Shown: positions 39,831-54,106, numbered from the stretch's first letter. The stretch: 64,000 nt of DNA from Cladorhizidae sp. MBARI D1340-BT2 (GCA_028752905.1 JAQNBH010000011.1:31432017-31496016), one strand, 5' to 3'. Translations and numbers: made by a program. Notes: generated by a model from the sequence alone, not told the origin.

Positions 39831-42800
39831 CCTACCTTTAGAGCTATATATCAAGTCTATTTAGTGAAGTGTGGAGAATCTACGAAGCTAACATGTTTAG
39901 CTCAAGATAGAGAACACTGAGAGATACCTATCTTGCAAGTCCATTACAGTGAAGTGTGCAGAATATATGGATGTTTGGTATCAAGAGAGAGCACTTAGAG
40001 AGTCCTATCTTAATTAATAGCTATACATCAAGTCTATTCAGTGAAGTGTGGATAATCTACGAAGCTAACATGTTTAGCATCAAGTAAGAGTACAATTCAT
40101 AACTGCCCTAATTAACAAGACCAAAGTCCCAGATTTTGTCAACTGATAGAGAAGGCCCTTATCTGCAACATGTCAACAGATTATCAATAAATGTAGTGGT
40201 TTTTCACTGGCAGGCCACCGCTTTGGCAACTGGAAAACGCCAGGAAAGATCGCAAACCTTACCACTTCAAATCACCATAACTTGCTAATACTTAGAGTAC
40301 TCAAAATTTTGGCACGTACAAAAGACAGATAATTAGAAAGGCTATCCGGTGATATAAAAATTATCTTTTTTGGGTAAAGTATAGCAAAGTTATGAGCTTT
40401 ACGGCAAAATAACAAGATTTTTGGGGGGGAAATGAGAAACATATAGACCAAATTAGGGTAAATATCAAGATAGAGAACACATAATGAAACCTATCATTCG
40501 AATCATATCAAGTCCATTACAGTGAAGTGTGCAGAATATTATGGATGTTTGATATCAACAGAGAGCACAGGGAAAGACCTATCTTAATAGCTATATATCA
40601 AGTTTATACAGTGAAGTGTGGAGAATCTATGAAGATAACCTGTTTAGCATCAAGATAGAGAACACATGGAGAAACCTATCTTGTGATTCTATGTATGCAG
40701 AATATACGGATGTTTGGTATCAAGAGAGAGAACAGAGAGAGGTCTACCTTTAGAGCTATATATCAAGTCTATTCAGTGAAGTGTGGAGAATCTATGAAGC
40801 TAACATGTTTAGCTCAAGATAGAGAACACTGAGAGATACCTATCTTGCAAGTCCATTACAGTGAAGTGTGCAGAATATATGGATGTTTGGTATCAAGAGA
40901 GAGCACTTAGAGAGTCCTATCTTAATAGCTATACATCAAGTCTATTCAGTGAAGTGTGGATAATCTACGAAGCTAACATGTTTAGCATCAAGTAAGAGTA
41001 CAATTCATAACTGCCCTAATTAACAAGACCAAAGTCCCAGATATTGTCAACTGATAGAGAAGGCCCTTATCTGCAACATGTCAACAGATTATCAATAAAT
41101 GTAGTGGTTTTTCACTGGCAGGCCACCGCTTTGGCAACTGGAAAACGCCAGGAAAGATCGCAAACCTTACCACTTCAAATCACCATAACTTGCTAATACT
41201 TAGAGTACTCAAAATTTTGGCACGTACAAAATACAGATAATTAGAAGGGCTATCCGGTGATATAAAAATTATCTTTTTTGAGTAAAGTATAGCAAAGTTA
41301 TGAGCTTTACGGCAAAATAACAAGATTTTTGGGGGGGAAATGAGAAACATATAGACCAAATTAGGGCAAATATCAAGATAGAGAACACATAATGAAACCT
41401 ATCATTCGAATCATATCAAGTCCATTACAGTGAAGTGTGCAGAATATTATGGATGTTTGATATCAACAGAGAGCACAGGGAGAGACCTATCTTAATAGAG
41501 CATCAAGATAGAGAACACATAGAGAAACCTATCTTGTGATTCTATGTATGCAGAATATACAGATGTTTGGTATCAAGAGAGAGACCAGAGAGAGGCCTAC
41601 CTTTAGAGCTATATATCAAGTCTATTTAGTGAAGTGTGGAGAATCTACGAAGCTAACATGTTTAGCTCAAGATAGAGAACACTGAGAGATACCTATCTTG
41701 CAAGTCCATTACAGTGAAGTGTGCAGAATATATGGATGTTTGGTATCAAGAGAGAGCACTTAGAGAGTCCTATCTTAATTAATAGCTATACATCAAGTCT
41801 ATTCAGTGAAGTGTGGATAATCTACGAAGCTAACATGTTTAGCATCAAGTAAGAGTACAATTCATAACTGCCCTAATTAACAAGACCAAAGTCCCAGATT
41901 TTGTCAACTGATAGAGAAGGCCCTTATCTGCAACATGTCAACAGATTATCAATAAATGTAGTGGTTTTTCACTGGCAGGCCACCGCTTTGGCAACTGGAA
42001 AACGCCAGGAAAGATCGCAAACCTTACCACTTCAAATCACCATAACTTGCTAATACTTAGAGTACTCAAAATTTTGGCACGTACAAAAGACAGATAATTA
42101 GAAAGGCTATCCGGTGATATAAAAATTATCTTTTTTGGGTAAAGTATAGCAAAGTTATGAGCTTTACGGCAAAATAACAAGATTTTTGGGGGGGAAATGA
42201 GAAACATATAGACCAAATTAGGGTAAATATCAAGATAGAGAACACATAATGAAACCTATCATTCGAATCATATCAAGTCCATTACAGTGAAGTGTGCAGA
42301 ATATTATGGATGTTTGATATCAACAGAGAGCACAGGGAAAGACCTATCTTAATAGCTATATATCAAGTTTATACAGTGAAGTGTGGAGAATCTATGAAGA
42401 TAACCTGTTTAGCATCAAGATAGAGAACACATGGAGAAACCTATCTTGTGATTCTATGTATGCAGAATATACGGATGTTTGGTATCAAGAGAGAGAACAG
42501 AGAGAGGTCTACCTTTAGAGCTATATATCAAGTCTATTCAGTGAAGTGTGGAGAATCTATGAAGCTAACATGTTTAGCTCAAGATAGAGAACACTGAGAG
42601 ATACCTATCTTGCAAGTCCATTACAGTGAAGTGTGCAGAATATATGGATGTTTGGTATCAAGAGAGAGCACTTAGAGAGTCCTATCTTAATAGCTATACA
42701 TCAAGTCTATTCAGTGAAGTGTGGATAATCTACGAAGCTAACATGTTTAGCATCAAGTAAGAGTACAATTCATAACTGCCCTAATTAACAAGACCAAAGT

Positions 42801-43360
42801 CCCAGATATTGTCAACTGATAGAGAAGGCCCTTATCTGCAACATGTCAACAGATTATCAATAAATGTAGTGGTTTTTCACTGGCAGGCCACCGCTTTGGC
42901 AACTGGAAAACGCCAGGAAAGATCGCAAACCTTACCACTTCAAATCACCATAACTTGCTAATACTTAGAGTACTCAAAATTTTGGCACGTACAAAATACA
43001 GATAATTAGAAGGGCTATCCGGTGATATAAAAATTATCTTTTTTGAGTAAAGTGTAGAAAAGTTATGAGCTTTACGGCAAAATAACAAGATTTTTGGGGG
43101 GAAAATGAGAAACATATAGACCAAATTAGGGCAAATATCAAGATAGAGAACACATAATGAAACCTATCATTCGAATCATATCAAGTCCATTACAGTGAAG
43201 TGTGCAGAATATTATGGATGTTTGATATCAACAGAGAGCACAGGGAGAGACCTATCTTAATAGAGCATCAAGATAGAGAACACATAGAGAAACCTATCTT
43301 GTGATTCTATGTATGCAGAATATACAGATGTTTGGTATCAAGAGAGAGACCAGAGAGAGG
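39831..43360. repeat. Tandemly duplicated 1765-bp dimer of satellite units
   Basis: Units 39831 (912 bp) and 40743 (853 bp) repeat as 41596 (912 bp) and 42508 (853 bp). Both 912-bp units contain the extra four bases in CTTAATTAATAGC (about 40011 and 41776), seen nowhere else in the window, so the dimer was duplicated after that change arose. Confidence 0.85.
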
Positions 43361-46300
43361 CCTACCTTTAGAGCTATATATCAAGTCTATTTAGTGAAGT
43401 GTGGAGAATCTACGAAGCTAACATGTTTAGCTCAAGATAGAGAACACTGAGAGATACCTATCTTGCAAGTCCATTACAGTGAAATGTGCAGAATATATGG
43501 ATGTTTGGTATCAAGAGAGAGCACTTAGAGAGTCCTATCTTAATAGCTATACATCAAGTCTATTCAGTGAAGTGTGGATAATCTACGAAGCTAACATGTT
43601 TAGCATCAAGTAAGAGTACAATTCATAAATGCCCTAATTAACAAGACCAAAGTCCCAGATTTTGTCAACTGATAGAGGAGGCCCTTATCTGCAACATGTC
43701 AACAGATTATCAATAAATGTAGTGGTTTTTCACTGGCAGGCCACCGCTTTGGCAACTGGAAAACGCCAGGAAAGATCGCAAACCTTACCACTTCAAATCA
43801 CCATAACTTGCTAATACTTAGAGTACTCAAAATTTTGGCACGTACAAAAGACAGATAATTAGAAGGGCTATCCGGTGATATAAAAATTATCTTTTTTGGA
43901 TAAAGTATAGCAAAGTTATGAGCTTTACGGCAAAATAACAAGATTTTGGGGGGGGAAATGAGAAACATATAGACCAAATTAGGGCAAATATCAAGATAGA
44001 GAACACATAATGAAACCTATCATTCGAATCATATCAAGTACATTACAGTGAAGTGTGCAGAATATTATGGATGTTTGATATCAACAGAGAGCACAGGGAG
44101 AGACCTATCTTAATAGAGCATCAAGATAGAGAACACATAGAGAAACCTATCTTGTGATTCTATGTATGCAGAATATACAGATGTTTGGTATCAAGAGAGA
44201 GACCAGAGAGAGGCCTACCTTAAGAGCTATATATCAAGTCTATTTAGTGAAGTGTGGAGAATCTACGAAGCTAACATGTTTAGCTCAAGATAGAGAACAC
44301 TGAGAGATACCTATCTTGCAAGTCCATTACAGTGAAGTGTGCAGAATATATGGATGTTTGGTATCAAGAGAGAGCACTTAGAGAGTCCTATCTTAATAGC
44401 TATACATCAAGTCTATTCAGTGAAGTGTGGATAATCTACGAAGCTAACATGTTTAGCATCAAGTAAGAGTACAATTCATAACTGCCCTAATTAACAAGAC
44501 CAAAGTCCCAGATTTTGTCAACTGATAGAGAAGGCCCTTATCTGCAACATGTCAACAGATTATCAATAAATGTAGTGGTTTTTCACTGGCAGGCCACCGC
44601 TTTGGCAACTGGAAAACGCCAGGAAAGATCGCAAACCTTACCACTTCAAATCACCATAACTTGCTAATACTTAGAGTACTCAAAATTTTGGCACGTACAA
44701 AAGAAAGATAATTAGAAGGGCTATCCGGTGATATAAATATTATCTTTTTTGGGTAAAGTATAGCAAAGTTATGAGCTTTACGGCAAAATAACAAGATTTT
44801 TGGGGGGAAAATGAGAAACATATAGACCAAATTAGGGCAAATATCAAGATAGAGAACACATAATGAAACCTATCATTCGAATCATATCAAGTCCATTACA
44901 GTGAAGTGTGCAGAATATTATGGATGTTTGATATCAACAGAGAGCACAGGGAGAGACCTATCTTAATAGAGCATCAAGATAGAGAACACATAGAGAAACC
45001 TATCTTGTGATTCTATGTATGCAGAATATACAGATGTTTGGTATCAAGAGAGAGAACAGAGAGAGGCCTACCTTTAGAGCTATATATCAAGTCTATTCAG
45101 TGAAGTGTGGAGAATCTACGAAGCTAACATGTTTAGCTCAAGATAGAGAATACTGAGAGATACCTATCTTGCAAGTCCATTACAGTGAAGTGTGCAGAAT
45201 ATATGGATGTTTGGTATCAAGAGAGAGCACTTAGAGAGTCCTATCTTAATAGCTATACATCAAGTCTATTCAGTGAAGTGTGGATAATCTACGAAGCTAA
45301 CATGTTTAGCATCAAGTAAGAGTACAATTCATAAATGCCCTAATTAACAAGACCAAAGTCCCAGATTTTGTCAACTGATAGAGGAGGCCCTTATCTGCAA
45401 CATGTCAACAGATTATCAATAAATGTAGTGGTTTTTCACTGGCAGGCCACCGCTTTGGCAACTGGAAAACGCCAGGAAAGATCGCAAACCTTACCACTTC
45501 AAATCACCATAACTTGCTAATACTTAGAGTACTCAAAATTTTGGCACGTACAAAAGACAGATAATTAGAAGGGCTAACCGGTGATATAAATATTATCTTT
45601 TTTGGGTAAAGTGTAGAAAAGTTATGAGCTTTACGGCAAAATAACAAGATTTTGGGGGGGAAATGAGAAACATATAGACCAAATTAGGGTAAATATCAAG
45701 ATAGAGAACACATAATGAAACCTATCATTCGAATCATATCAAGTCCATTACAGTGAAGTGTGCAGAATATTATGGATGTTTGATATCAACAGAGAGCACA
45801 GGGAAAGACCTATCTTAATAGCTATATATCAAGTTTATACAGTGAAGTGTGGAGAATCTATGAAGCTAACCTGTTTAGCATCAAGATAGAGAACACATGG
45901 AGAAACCTATCTTGTGATTCTATGTATGCAGAATATACGGATGTTTGGTATCAAGAGAGAGAACAGAGAGAGGTCTACCTTTAGAGCTATATATCAAGTC
46001 TATTCAGTGAAGTGTGGAGAATCTATGAAGCTAACATGTTTAGCTCAAGATAGAGAACACTGAGAGATACCTATCTTGCAAGTCCATTACAGTGAAGTGT
46101 GCAGAATATATGGATGTTTGGTATCAAGAGAGAGCACTTAGAGAGTCCTATCTTAATAGCTATACATCAAGTCTATTCAGTGAAGTGTGGATAATCTACG
46201 AAGCTAACATGTTTAGCATCAAGTAAGAGTACAATTCATAACTGCCCTAATTAACAAGACCAAAGTCCCAGATTTTGTCAACTGATAGAGAAGGCCCTTA

Positions 46301-49300
46301 TCTGCAACATGTCAACAGATTATCAATAAATGTAGTGGTTTTTCACTGGCAGGCCACCGCTTTGGCAACTGGAAAACGCCAGGAAAGATCGCAAACCTTA
46401 CCACTTCAAATCACCATAACTTGCTAATACTTAGAGTACTCAAAATTTTGGCACGTACAAAAGACAGATAATTAGAAGGGCTATCCGGTGATATAAAAAT
46501 TATCTTTTTTGGGTAAAGTATAGAAAAGTTATGAGCTTTACGGCAAAATAACAAGATTTTGGGGGGGGAAATGAGAAACATATAGACCAAATTAGGGCAA
46601 ATATCAAGATAGAGAACACATAATGAAACCTATCATTCGAATCATATCAAGTCCATTACAGTGAAGTGTGCAGAATATTATGGATGTTTGATATCAACAG
46701 AGAGCACAGGGAGAGACCTATCTTAATAGAGCATCAAGATAGAGAACACATAGAGAAACCTATCTTGTGATTCTATGTATGCAGAATATACAGATGTTTG
46801 GTATCAAGAGAGAGACCAGAGAGGCCTACCTTTAGAGCTATATATCAAGTCTATTTAGTGAAGTGTGGAGAATCTACGAAGCTAACATGTTTAGCTCAAG
46901 ATAGAGAACACTGAGAGATACCTATCTTGCAAGTCCATTACAGTGAAGTGTGCAGAATATATGGATGTTTGGTATCAAGAGAGAGCACTTAGAGAGTCCT
47001 ATCTTAATAGCTATACATCAAGTCTATTCAGTGAAGTGTGGATAATCTACGAAGCTAACATGTTTAGCATCAAGTAAGAGTACAATTCATAAATGCCCTA
47101 ATTAACAAGACCAAAGTCCCAGATTTTGTCAACTGATAGAGAAGGCCCTTATCTGCAACATGTCAACAGATTATCAATAAATGTAGTGGTTTTTCACTGG
47201 CAGGCCACCGCTTTGGCAACTGGAAAACGCCAGGAAAGATCGCAAACCTTACCACTTCAAATCACCATAACTTGCTAATACTTAGAGTACTCAAAATTTT
47301 GGCACGTACAAAATACAGATAATTAGAAGGGCTATCCGGTGATATAAAAATTATCTTTTTTGAGTAAAGTGTAGAAAAGTTATGAGCTTTACGGCAAAAT
47401 AACAAGATTTTTGGGGGGAAAATGAGAAACATATAGACCAAATTAGGGCAAATATCAAGATAGAGAACACATAATGAAACCTATCATTCGAATCATATCA
47501 AGTCCATTACAGTGAAGTGTGCAGAATATTATGGATGTTTGATATCAACAGAGAGCACAGGGAAAGACCTATCTTAATAGCTATATATCAAGTTTATACA
47601 GTGAAGTGTGGAGAATCTATGAAGCTAACCTGTTTAGCATCAAGATAGAGAACACATGGAGAAACCTATCTTGTGATTCTATGTATGCAGAATATACGGA
47701 TGTTTGGTATCAAGAGAGAGAACAGAGAGAGGTCTACCTTTAGAGCTATATATCAAGTCTATTCAGTGAAGTGTGGAGAATCTATGAAGCTAACATGTTT
47801 AGCTCAAGATAGAGAACACTGAGAGATACCTATCTTGCAAGTCCATTACAGTGAAGTGTGCAGAATATATGGATGTTTGGTATCAAGAGAGAGCACTTAG
47901 AGAGTCCTATCTTAATAGCTATACATCAAGTCTATTCAGTGAAGTGTGGATAATCTACGAAGCTAACATGTTTAGCATCAAGTAAGAGTACAATTCATAA
48001 CTGCCCTAATTAACAAGACCAAAGTCCCAGATTTTGTCAACTGATAGAGAAGGCCCTTATCTGCAACATGTCAACAGATTATCAATAAATGTAGTGGTTT
48101 TTCACTGGCAGGCCACCGCTTTGGCAACTGGAAAACGCCAGGAAAGATCGCAAACCTTACCACTTCAAATCACCATAACTTGCTAATACTTAGAGTACTC
48201 AAAATTTTGGCACGTACAAAAGACAGATAATTAGAAGGGCTATCCGGTGATATAAAAATTATCTTTTTTGGGTAAAGTATAGAAAAGTTATGAGCTTTAC
48301 GGCAAAATAACAAGATTTTGGGGGGGAAAATGAGAAACATATAGACCAAATTAGGGCAAATATCAAGATAGAGAACACATAATGAAACCTATCATTCGAA
48401 TCATATCAAGTCCATTACAGTGAAGTGTGCAGAATATTATGGATGTTTGATATCAACAGAGAGCACAGGGAGAGACCTATCTTAATAGAGCATCAAGATA
48501 GAGAACACATAGAGAAACCTATCTTGTGATTCTATGTATGCAGAATATACAGATGTTTGGTATCAAGAGAGAGACCAGAGAGGCCTACCTTTAGAGCTAT
48601 ATATCAAGTCTATTTAGTGAAGTGTGGAGAATCTACGAAGCTAACATGTTTAGCTCAAGATAGAGAACACTGAGAGATACCTATCTTGCAAGTCCATTAC
48701 AGTGAAGTGTGCAGAATATATGGATGTTTGGTATCAAGAGAGAGCACTTAGAGAGTCCTATCTTAATAGCTATACATCAAGTCTATTCAGTGAAGTGTGG
48801 ATAATCTATGAAGCTAACATGTTTAGCATCAAGTAAGAGTACAATTCATAAATGCCCTAATTAACAAGACCAAAGTCCCAGATTTTGTCAACTGATAGAG
48901 AAGGCCCTTATCTGCAACATGTCAACAGATTATCAATAAATGTAGTGGTTTTTCACTGGCAGGCCACCGCTTTGGCAACTGGAAAACGCCAGGAAAGATC
49001 GCAAACCTTACCACTTCAAATCACCATAACTTGCTAATACTTAGAGTACTCAAAATTTTGGCACGTACAAAATACAGATAATTAGAAGGGCTATCCGGTG
49101 ATATAAAATTATCTTTTTTGAGTAAAGTGTAGAAAAGTTATGAGCTTTACGGCAAAATAACAAGATTTTTGGGGGGAAAATGAGAAACATATAGACCAAA
49201 TTAGGGCAAATATCAAGATAGAGAACACATAATGAAACCTATCATTCGAATCATATCAAGTCCATTACAGTGAAGTGTGCAGAATATTATGGATGTTTGA

Positions 49301-50343
49301 TATCAACAGAGAGCACAGGGAAAGACCTATCTTAATAGCTATATATCAAGTTTATACAGTGAAGTGTGGAGAATCTATGAAGATAACCTGTTTAGCATCA
49401 AGATAGAGAACACATGGAGAAACCTATCTTGTGATTCTATGTATGCAGAATATACGGATGTTTGGTATCAAGAGAGAGAACAGAGAGAGGTCTACCTTTA
49501 GAGCTATATATCAAGTCTATTCAGTGAAGTGTGGAGAATCTATGAAGCTAACATGTTTAGCTCAAGATAGAGAACACTGAGAGATACCTATCTTGCAAGT
49601 CCATTACAGTGAAGTGTGCAGAATATATGGATGTTTGGTATCAAGAGAGAGCACTTAGAGAGTCCTATCTTAATAGCTATACATCAAGTCTATTCAGTGA
49701 AGTGTGGATAATCTACGAAGCTAACATGTTTAGCATCAAGTAAGAGTACAATTCATAACTGCCCTAATTAACAAGACCAAAGTCCCAGATATTGTCAACT
49801 GATAGAGAAGGCCCTTATCTGCAACATGTCAACAGATTATCAATAAATGTAGTGGTTTTTCACTGGCAGGCCACCGCTTTGGCAACTGGAAAACGCCAGG
49901 AAAGATCGCAAACCTTACCACTTCAAATCACCATAACTTGCTAATACTTAGAGTACTCAAAATTTTGGCACGTACATAATACAGATAATTAGAAGGGCTA
50001 TCCGGTGATATAAAAATTATCTTTTTTGAGTAAAGTGTAGAAAAGTTATGAGCTTTACGGCAAAATAACAAGATTTTGGGGGGGAAAATGAGAAACATAT
50101 AGACCAAATTAGGGCAAATATCAAGATAGAGAACACATAATGAAACCTATCATTCGAATCATATCAAGTCCATTACAGTGAAATGTGCAGAATATTATGG
50201 ATGTTTGATATCAACAGAGAGCACAGGGAGAGACCTATCTTAATAGAGCATCAAGATAGAGAACACATAGAGAAACCTATCTTGTGATTCTATGTATGCA
50301 GAATATACGGATGTTTGGTATCAAGAGAGAGAACAGAGAGAGG
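43361..50343. repeat. Satellite array section, mixed unit lineages
   Basis: Eight units start at 43361, 44214, 45067, 45974, 46825, 47733, 48584 and 49491. Variants of the two main lineages (GGGAAAGACC versus GGGAGAGACC; GATATTGTC versus GATTTTGTC; AAATACAG versus AAGACAG) are recombined between units. No gene was seen. Confidence 0.8.
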
Positions 50344-53300
50344 CCTACCTTTAGAGCTATATATCAAGTCTATTCAGTGAAGTGTGGAGAATCTACGAAG
50401 CTAACATGTTTAGCTCAAGATAGAGAACACTGAGAGATACCTATCTTGCAAGTCCATTACAGTGAAGTGTGCAGAATATATGGATGTTTGGTATCAAGAG
50501 AGAGCACTTAGAGAGTCCTATCTTAATAGCTATACATCAAGTCTATTCAGTGAAGTGTGGATAATCTACGAAGCTAACATGTTTAGCATCAAGTAAGAGT
50601 ACAATTCATAACTGCCCTAATTAACAAGACCAAAGTCCCAGATTTTGTCAACTGATAGAGAAGGCCCTTATCTGCAACATGTCAACAGATTATCAATAAA
50701 TGTAGTGGTTTTTCACTGGCAGGCCACCGCTTTGGCAACTGGAAAACGCCAGGAAAGATCGCAAACCTTACCACTTCAAATCACCATAACTTGCTAATAC
50801 TTAGAGTACTCAAAATTTTGGCACGTACAAAAGAAAGATAATTAGAAGGGCTATCCGGTGATATAAAAATTATCTTTTTTGGGTAAAGTATAGCAAAGTT
50901 ATGAGCTTTACGGCAAAATAACAAGATTTTTGGGGGGGAAATGAGAAACATATAGACCAAATTAGGGCAAATATCAAGATAGAGAACACATAATGAAACC
51001 TATCATTCGAATCATATCAAGTCCATTACAGTGAAGTGTGCAGAATATTATGGATGTTTGATATCAACAGAGAGCACAGGGAGAGACCTATCTTAATAGA
51101 GCATCAAGATAGAGAACACATAGAGAAACCTATCTTGTGATTCTATGTATGCAGAATATACGGATGTTTGGTATCAAGAGAGAGAACAGAGAGAGGCCTA
51201 CCTTTAGAGCTATATATCAAGTCTATTCAGTGAAGTGTGGAGAATCTACGAAGCTAACATGTTTAGCTCAAGATAGAGAACACTGAGAGATACCTATCTT
51301 GCAAGTCCATTACAGTGAAGTGTGCAGAATATATGGATGTTTGGTATCAAGAGAGAGCACTTAGAGAGTCCTATCTTAATAGCTATACATCAAGTCTATT
51401 CAGTGAAGTGTGGATAATCTACGAAGCTAACATGTTTAGCATCAAGTAAGAGTACAATTCATAACTGCCCTAATTAACAAGACCAAAGTCCCAGATTTTG
51501 TCAACTGATAGAGAAGGCCCTTATCTGCAACATGTCAACAGATTATCAATAAATGTAGTGGTTTTTCACTGGCAGGCCACCGCTTTGGCAACTGGAAAAC
51601 GCCAGGAAAGATCGCAAACCTTACCACTTCAAATCACCATAACTTGCTAATACTTAGAGTACTCAAAATTTTGGCACGTACAAAAGAAAGATAATTAGAA
51701 GGGCTATCCGGTGATATAAAAATTATCTTTTTTGGGTAAAGTATAGCAAAGTTATGAGCTTTACGGCAAAATAACAAGATTTTTGGGGGGGAAATGAGAA
51801 ACATATAGACCAAATTAGGGCAAATATCAAGATAGAGAACACATAATGAAACCTATCATTCGAATCATATCAAGTCCATTACAGTGAAGTGTGCAGAATA
51901 TTATGGATGTTTGATATCAACAGAGAGCACAGGGAGAGACCTATCTTAATAGAGCATCAAGATAGAGAACACATAGAGAAACCTATCTTGTGATTCTATG
52001 TATGCAGAATATACGGATGTTTGGTATCAAGAGAGAGAACAGAGAGAGGCCTACCTTTAGAGCTATATATCAAGTCTATTCAGTGAAGTGTGGAGAATCT
52101 ACGAAGCTAACATGTTTAGCTCAAGATAGAGAACACTGAGAGATACCTATCTTGCAAGTCCATTACAGTGAAGTGTGCAGAATATATGGATGTTTGGTAT
52201 CAAGAGAGAGCACTTAGAGAGTCCTATCTTAATAGCTATACATCAAGTCTATTCAGTGAAGTGTGGATAATCTACGAAGCTAACATGTTTAGCATCAAGT
52301 AAGAGTACAATTCATAACTGCCCTAATTAACAAGACCAAAGTCCCAGATTTTGTCAACTGATAGAGAAGGCCCTTATCTGCAACATGTCAACAGATTATC
52401 AATAAATGTAGTGGTTTTTCACTGGCAGGCCACCGCTTTGGCAACTGGAAAACGCCAGGAAAGATCGCAAACCTTACCACTTCAAATCACCATAACTTGC
52501 TAATACTTAGAGTACTCAAAATTTTGGCACGTACAAAAGAAAGATAATTAGAAGGGCTATCCGGTGATATAAAAATTATCTTTTTTGGGTAAAGTATAGC
52601 AAAGTTATGAGCTTTACGGCAAAATAACAAGATTTTTGGGGGGGAAATGAGAAACATATAGACCAAATTAGGGCAAATATCAAGATAGAGAACACATAAT
52701 GAAACCTATCATTCGAATCATATCAAGTCCATTACAGTGAAGTGTGCAGAATATTATGGATGTTTGATATCAACAGAGAGCACAGGGAGAGACCTATCTT
52801 AATAGAGCATCAAGATAGAGAACACATAGAGAAACCTATCTTGTGATTCTATGTATGCAGAATATACGGATGTTTGGTATCAAGAGAGAGAACAGAGAGA
52901 GGCCTACCTTTAGAGCTATATATCAAGTCTATTCAGTGAAGTGTGGAGAATCTACGAAGCTAACATGTTTAGCTCAAGATAGAGAACACTGAGAGATACC
53001 TATCTTGCAAGTCCATTACAGTGAAGTGTGCAGAATATATGGATGTTTGGTATCAAGAGAGAGCACTTAGAGAGTCCTATCTTAATAGCTATACATCAAG
53101 TCTATTCAGTGAAGTGTGGATAATCTACGAAGCTAACATGTTTAGCATCAAGTAAGAGTACAATTCATAACTGCCCTAATTAACAAGACCAAAGTCCCAG
53201 ATTTTGTCAACTGATAGAGAAGGCCCTTATCTGCAACATGTCAACAGATTATCAATAAATGTAGTGGTTTTTCACTGGCAGGCCACCGCTTTGGCAACTG

Positions 53301-53850
53301 GAAAACGCCAGGAAAGATCGCAAACCTTACCACTTCAAATCACCATAACTTGCTAATACTTAGAGTACTCAAAATTTTGGCACGTACAAAAGAAAGATAA
53401 TTAGAAGGGCTATCCGGTGATATAAAAATTATCTTTTTTGGGTAAAGTATAGCAAAGTTATGAGCTTTACGGCAAAATAACAAGATTTTTGGGGGGGAAA
53501 TGAGAAACATATAGACCAAATTAGGGCAAATATCAAGATAGAGAACACATAATGAAACCTATCATTCGAATCATATCAAGTCCATTACAGTGAAGTGTGC
53601 AGAATATTATGGATGTTTGATATCAACAGAGAGCACAGGGAGAGACCTATCTTAATAGAGCATCAAGATAGAGAACACATAGAGAAACCTATCTTGTGAT
53701 TCTATGTATGCAGAATATACGGATGTTTGGTATCAAGAGAGAGAACAGAGAGAGGCCTACCTTTAGAGCTATATATCAAGTCTATTCAGTGAAGTGTGGA
53801 GAATCTACGAAGCTAACATGTTTAGCTCAAGATAGAGAACACTGAGAGAT
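50344..53850. repeat. Gene-proximal homogeneous end of the array
   Basis: Four consecutive 853-bp units (50344, 51197, 52050, 52903) share every variant I checked, including AAGAAAGATAATT, GTATAGCAAAG and the same G-run, and are followed by a partial unit. The array stops abruptly after AACACTGAGAGAT at 53850, in the first monomer. The next base begins unrelated intron-like sequence, and the first visible exon of the Calx-beta gene starts 53 bp on. Confidence 0.88.
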
Positions 53851-53902
53851 TATATTGGATACTAGTTCAAATTTTACCATTTTCATATTACCTTAATTTC
53901 AG

Positions 53903-54106
53903 TTTCCACTGACTATCTGAATGACCTTACTCGGAATGGATATACAACCCTGCATGCTGGAAATCATATAGGAAACATAAGCTTCACGCTGGTGGATGAT
54001 TTAGCTAATGAGTATTTGTCTGCAAGTCTAGAAATATTGAACCCTACTGAGTCACGTGCGACCTTGGCTCCTGCTTTAGCAGATACCATTATCTTGGGAG
54101 ATGAAG
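53903..54106 (+). CDS. Exon: Calx-beta second half (68 codons)
   Basis: The acceptor is TTAATTTCAG and the donor is GTAAAT. After two bases that complete a split codon it reads STDYLNDLTRNG..., then NISFTLVDDLANEYLSASLE and ends TIILGDE. The (S/G)-x-DY start and the acidic end are typical of the C-terminal half of Calx-beta. Its N-terminal partner exon should lie upstream but would fall inside or beyond the satellite array. Confidence 0.82.

Larger units (their letters stand above)
1..53850. repeat. Satellite array of ~908/853-bp units (58 full copies plus a partial)
   Basis: Each unit was set to begin at the motif CCTACCTTTAGAGC (TCTACC in some). Unit starts: 1, 909, 1762, 2670, 3523, 4431, 5339, 6192, 7100, 8008, 8916, 9769, 10677, 11585, 12491, 13344, 14253, 15106 (split by the transposon), 18821, 19727, 20580, 21433, 22340, 23193, 24046, 24954, 25807, 26715, 27566, 28474, 29327, 30180, 31088, 31939, 32847, 33700, 34607, 35460, 36368, 37219, 38070, 38978, 39831, 40743, 41596, 42508, 43361, 44214, 45067, 45974, 46825, 47733, 48584, 49491, 50344, 51197, 52050, 52903 and 53756 (partial, 95 bp). 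All units are in the same orientation and nearly identical, differing by scattered substitutions and a variable G-run. No open reading frame is conserved along the array, so it appears non-coding. It continues beyond the left edge. Confidence 0.97.

Noticed and set aside
1..53850. CRISPR array or rRNA gene cluster as an explanation for the repeats
   Set aside because: Repeat units are ~0.9 kb with no short repeat/variable spacer pattern, and no rRNA or tRNA sequence was recognised in the unit.
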